Source of the DNA: Psychrobacter faecalis
GTDB lineage: Bacteria > Pseudomonadota > Gammaproteobacteria > Pseudomonadales > Moraxellaceae
Direction: 5' to 3'
Length of the DNA: 64,000 nucleotides
Assembly (NCBI RefSeq): GCF_016107575.1
Contig: NZ_JABAST010000003.1
Span: 1-64,000 of the forward strand
Shown here piece by piece: positions 62,905 to 64,000 of this stretch (position 1 is the first letter of the stretch; each line of letters begins with the position of its first letter). Under the pieces are notes generated by a model. That model made no database searches, was not told where the DNA came from, and saw only the letters and a program-made list of their open reading frames with translations. The position numbers and the translations under genes were made by a program.

Positions 62905-64000
62905 ATGAGCGCACCAAAGCGCAATTTAGCATACCAAACAGAGCAGAAAAAGACGCCAGTATTTTGGCTAATGGCAGTAGTTGGGCGGTTAAAAAAACTC
63001 ATCGATGGTGAGCTTAACCATTTATTAACCGTAAACCGTAGCAAACGACCGTGGCACATGCCGATTATCGCTGCAATTACCATTAGTTTTCCGGTATTTG
63101 TCGGGGCGTACTTTGATGCTCTGCCGTCTGGTATTAAAGCGTCACTAGGAGCGATGGTTATTTTAAATACACCGTTAGCAGGTAAGCTGCCGTTTCGTTT
63201 GGTGACGGTGATGGCGTGGGGGTTTGCCATGTCGCTGTGTTTTGCGCTGGGCCTGATAGCGCAGCAAATTCCGCCATTAAAATTGCCGATATTTACCTTG
63301 ATGGCGTTTGGTATTGTAATTTTTGGGCGCTACTATCGTCAACCGCCGCCCGCAGGTTTGTTTGTGATGATGGCGGGGGCGATTGCGCTATTTATCCCCC
63401 TGCCTTTAGAAGATGTCATGCCGGCCACAGGCTTGGTGATGCTCGGTAGTGGTTTTGCTTTGGTGATGGCGCTGCTATATTCGCTGTTTCTATTAGCGAC
63501 GCGCCTAGCGACACCGACGCCGACCTATAGCTATGAGCCCGATACCATTACGGAGAGTGTGATTGTCGCCGGTTTTGTCAGTCTATCTTTAGTCATCGCG
63601 CTGAGCTTAAATTTATCAAATCCCTATTGGGCAGCAGTCAGCTGTTTTTTGATTATCCAAGGTATTCATTTGCGTACCATGTGGATTAAGCAAATCCATC
63701 GTTTGCTTGGCACCATGGTTGGCGTTGGGCTGGCGGGATGGATGCTGGCGTGGGGTTTGCCGATATGGGGTGTGGCACTGGCGATATTAAGCTTAATGCT
63801 GTGTATCGAAACCTTGGTCGACCGCCATTATGGCTTGGCGGTGATATTTATCACGCCGCTGACGATATTTATTGCCGAATATGGCAGTGGGTTGCCGTTT
63901 ACTAAGCAAGCTTATCAAGAGGTCATTTTAGCGCGTTTGTTTGATACCATGATTGGCTGCGTGGTGGGGCTAAGCGGCGGGGTGGTGATGCATTCGACCG
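62905..64000 (+). CDS. FUSC-family inner-membrane protein, truncated by the window edge
   Basis: An open frame from the ATG at 62905 (with AAGGAA ahead) runs past the right edge: 365 codons are visible. After a basic N-terminus, it has successive membrane helices (PIIAAITISFPVFVGAYF, TLMAFGIVIFG and others), a short polar loop near PTPTYSYEPD, and a second hydrophobic block with LNLSNPYWAAVSCFLIIQGI. The latter pattern, S-x-PYWA, is typical of FUSC-type (fusaric acid resistance-like) proteins, which include AaeB efflux subunits. Substrate is unknown. No membrane-fusion partner is seen upstream. Confidence 0.8.
   Translation, partial: MSAPKRNLAYQTEQKKTPVFWLMAVVGRLKKLIDGELNHLLTVNRSKRPWHMPIIAAITISFPVFVGAYFDALPSGIKASLGAMVILNTPLAGKLPFRLVTVMAWGFAMSLCFALGLIAQQIPPLKLPIFTLMAFGIVIFGRYYRQPPPAGLFVMMAGAIALFIPLPLEDVMPATGLVMLGSGFALVMALLYSLFLLATRLATPTPTYSYEPDTITESVIVAGFVSLSLVIALSLNLSNPYWAAVSCFLIIQGIHLRTMWIKQIHRLLGTMVGVGLAGWMLAWGLPIWGVALAILSLMLCIETLVDRHYGLAVIFITPLTIFIAEYGSGLPFTKQAYQEVILARLFDTMIGCVVGLSGGVVMHST

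Noticed and set aside
63216-63449. 77-codon plus-strand frame near the right edge
   Set aside because: It is an out-of-frame reading of the FUSC-type gene, which is open from 62905 to the end of the window.

Overview
The window looks like the chromosome of a Moraxellaceae bacterium, most probably Psychrobacter. The evidence is gene content, order and style. algR-hemC-hemD-hemX is followed by a citrate-cycle block in which gltA diverges from sdhCDAB-sucAB-lpdA-sucCD, the arrangement known from Acinetobacter relatives. Base composition is moderately AT-rich, spacers are long and AT-rich, and many core enzymes carry polar Asn/Gln/Ser/Thr-rich N-terminal extensions. This is an inference from reading the sequence; no database search was possible.

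Layout. 1-4.9 kb: the first codons of a minus-strand MerR-like or IS607-type gene at the left edge, a LytTR response regulator that has lost the start of its receiver domain, then the haem genes hemC, hemD and hemX and a thioesterase. 4.9-9.6 kb: ribB fused to a degenerate GTP cyclohydrolase II domain, rarA, a small HExxH protein and a lipoprotein. 9.7-25.5 kb: citrate synthase, succinate dehydrogenase, 2-oxoglutarate dehydrogenase and succinyl-CoA synthetase. These genes have long spacers containing inverted repeats, one internal terminator and a Fur-box-like palindrome. 25.5-32.3 kb: sugar-nucleotide genes galE, galU, pgi, a UDP-glucose dehydrogenase-like gene and a phosphomannomutase/phosphoglucomutase. 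32.5-40.4 kb: mazG, a ComEA-like gene, pcnB with a long disordered tail, folK, panB, panC, rapZ and darP. 40.5-48.4 kb: dsbA, ubiG, gph, a YciK-type reductase, a DksA-type zinc-finger protein, ompR without an adjacent sensor, and tex. 48.5-64 kb: two secreted proteins of unknown function, a saccharopine-dehydrogenase-like reductase, a DUF1328 peptide, phhB, a GNAT protein, ettA, plsB, ybaK, a muconate isomerase-type tautomerase, a PliG-like secreted protein, an acyl-CoA dehydrogenase and a FUSC-type membrane protein cut by the right edge.

Most of the window is ordinary core metabolism. I see no tRNA, rRNA, CRISPR array, prophage or recognisable defence island. The points most worth checking are: (1) the galE product has His in place of the catalytic Tyr of YxxxK, and the nearby UDP-glucose dehydrogenase-like protein lacks the catalytic Cys, Lys and Asn, so two enzymes of one module look altered; (2) algR is decapitated next to what may be an insertion sequence; (3) every intercistronic spacer of the citrate-cycle block except the sdhC-sdhD overlap carries an inverted repeat; (4) a 30-bp Fur-like palindrome lies in the gltA-sdhC spacer; (5) PcnB carries three spaced copies of an arginine motif in its tail; (6) there is a Gln/Met-repeat secreted protein with a paired palindrome upstream.
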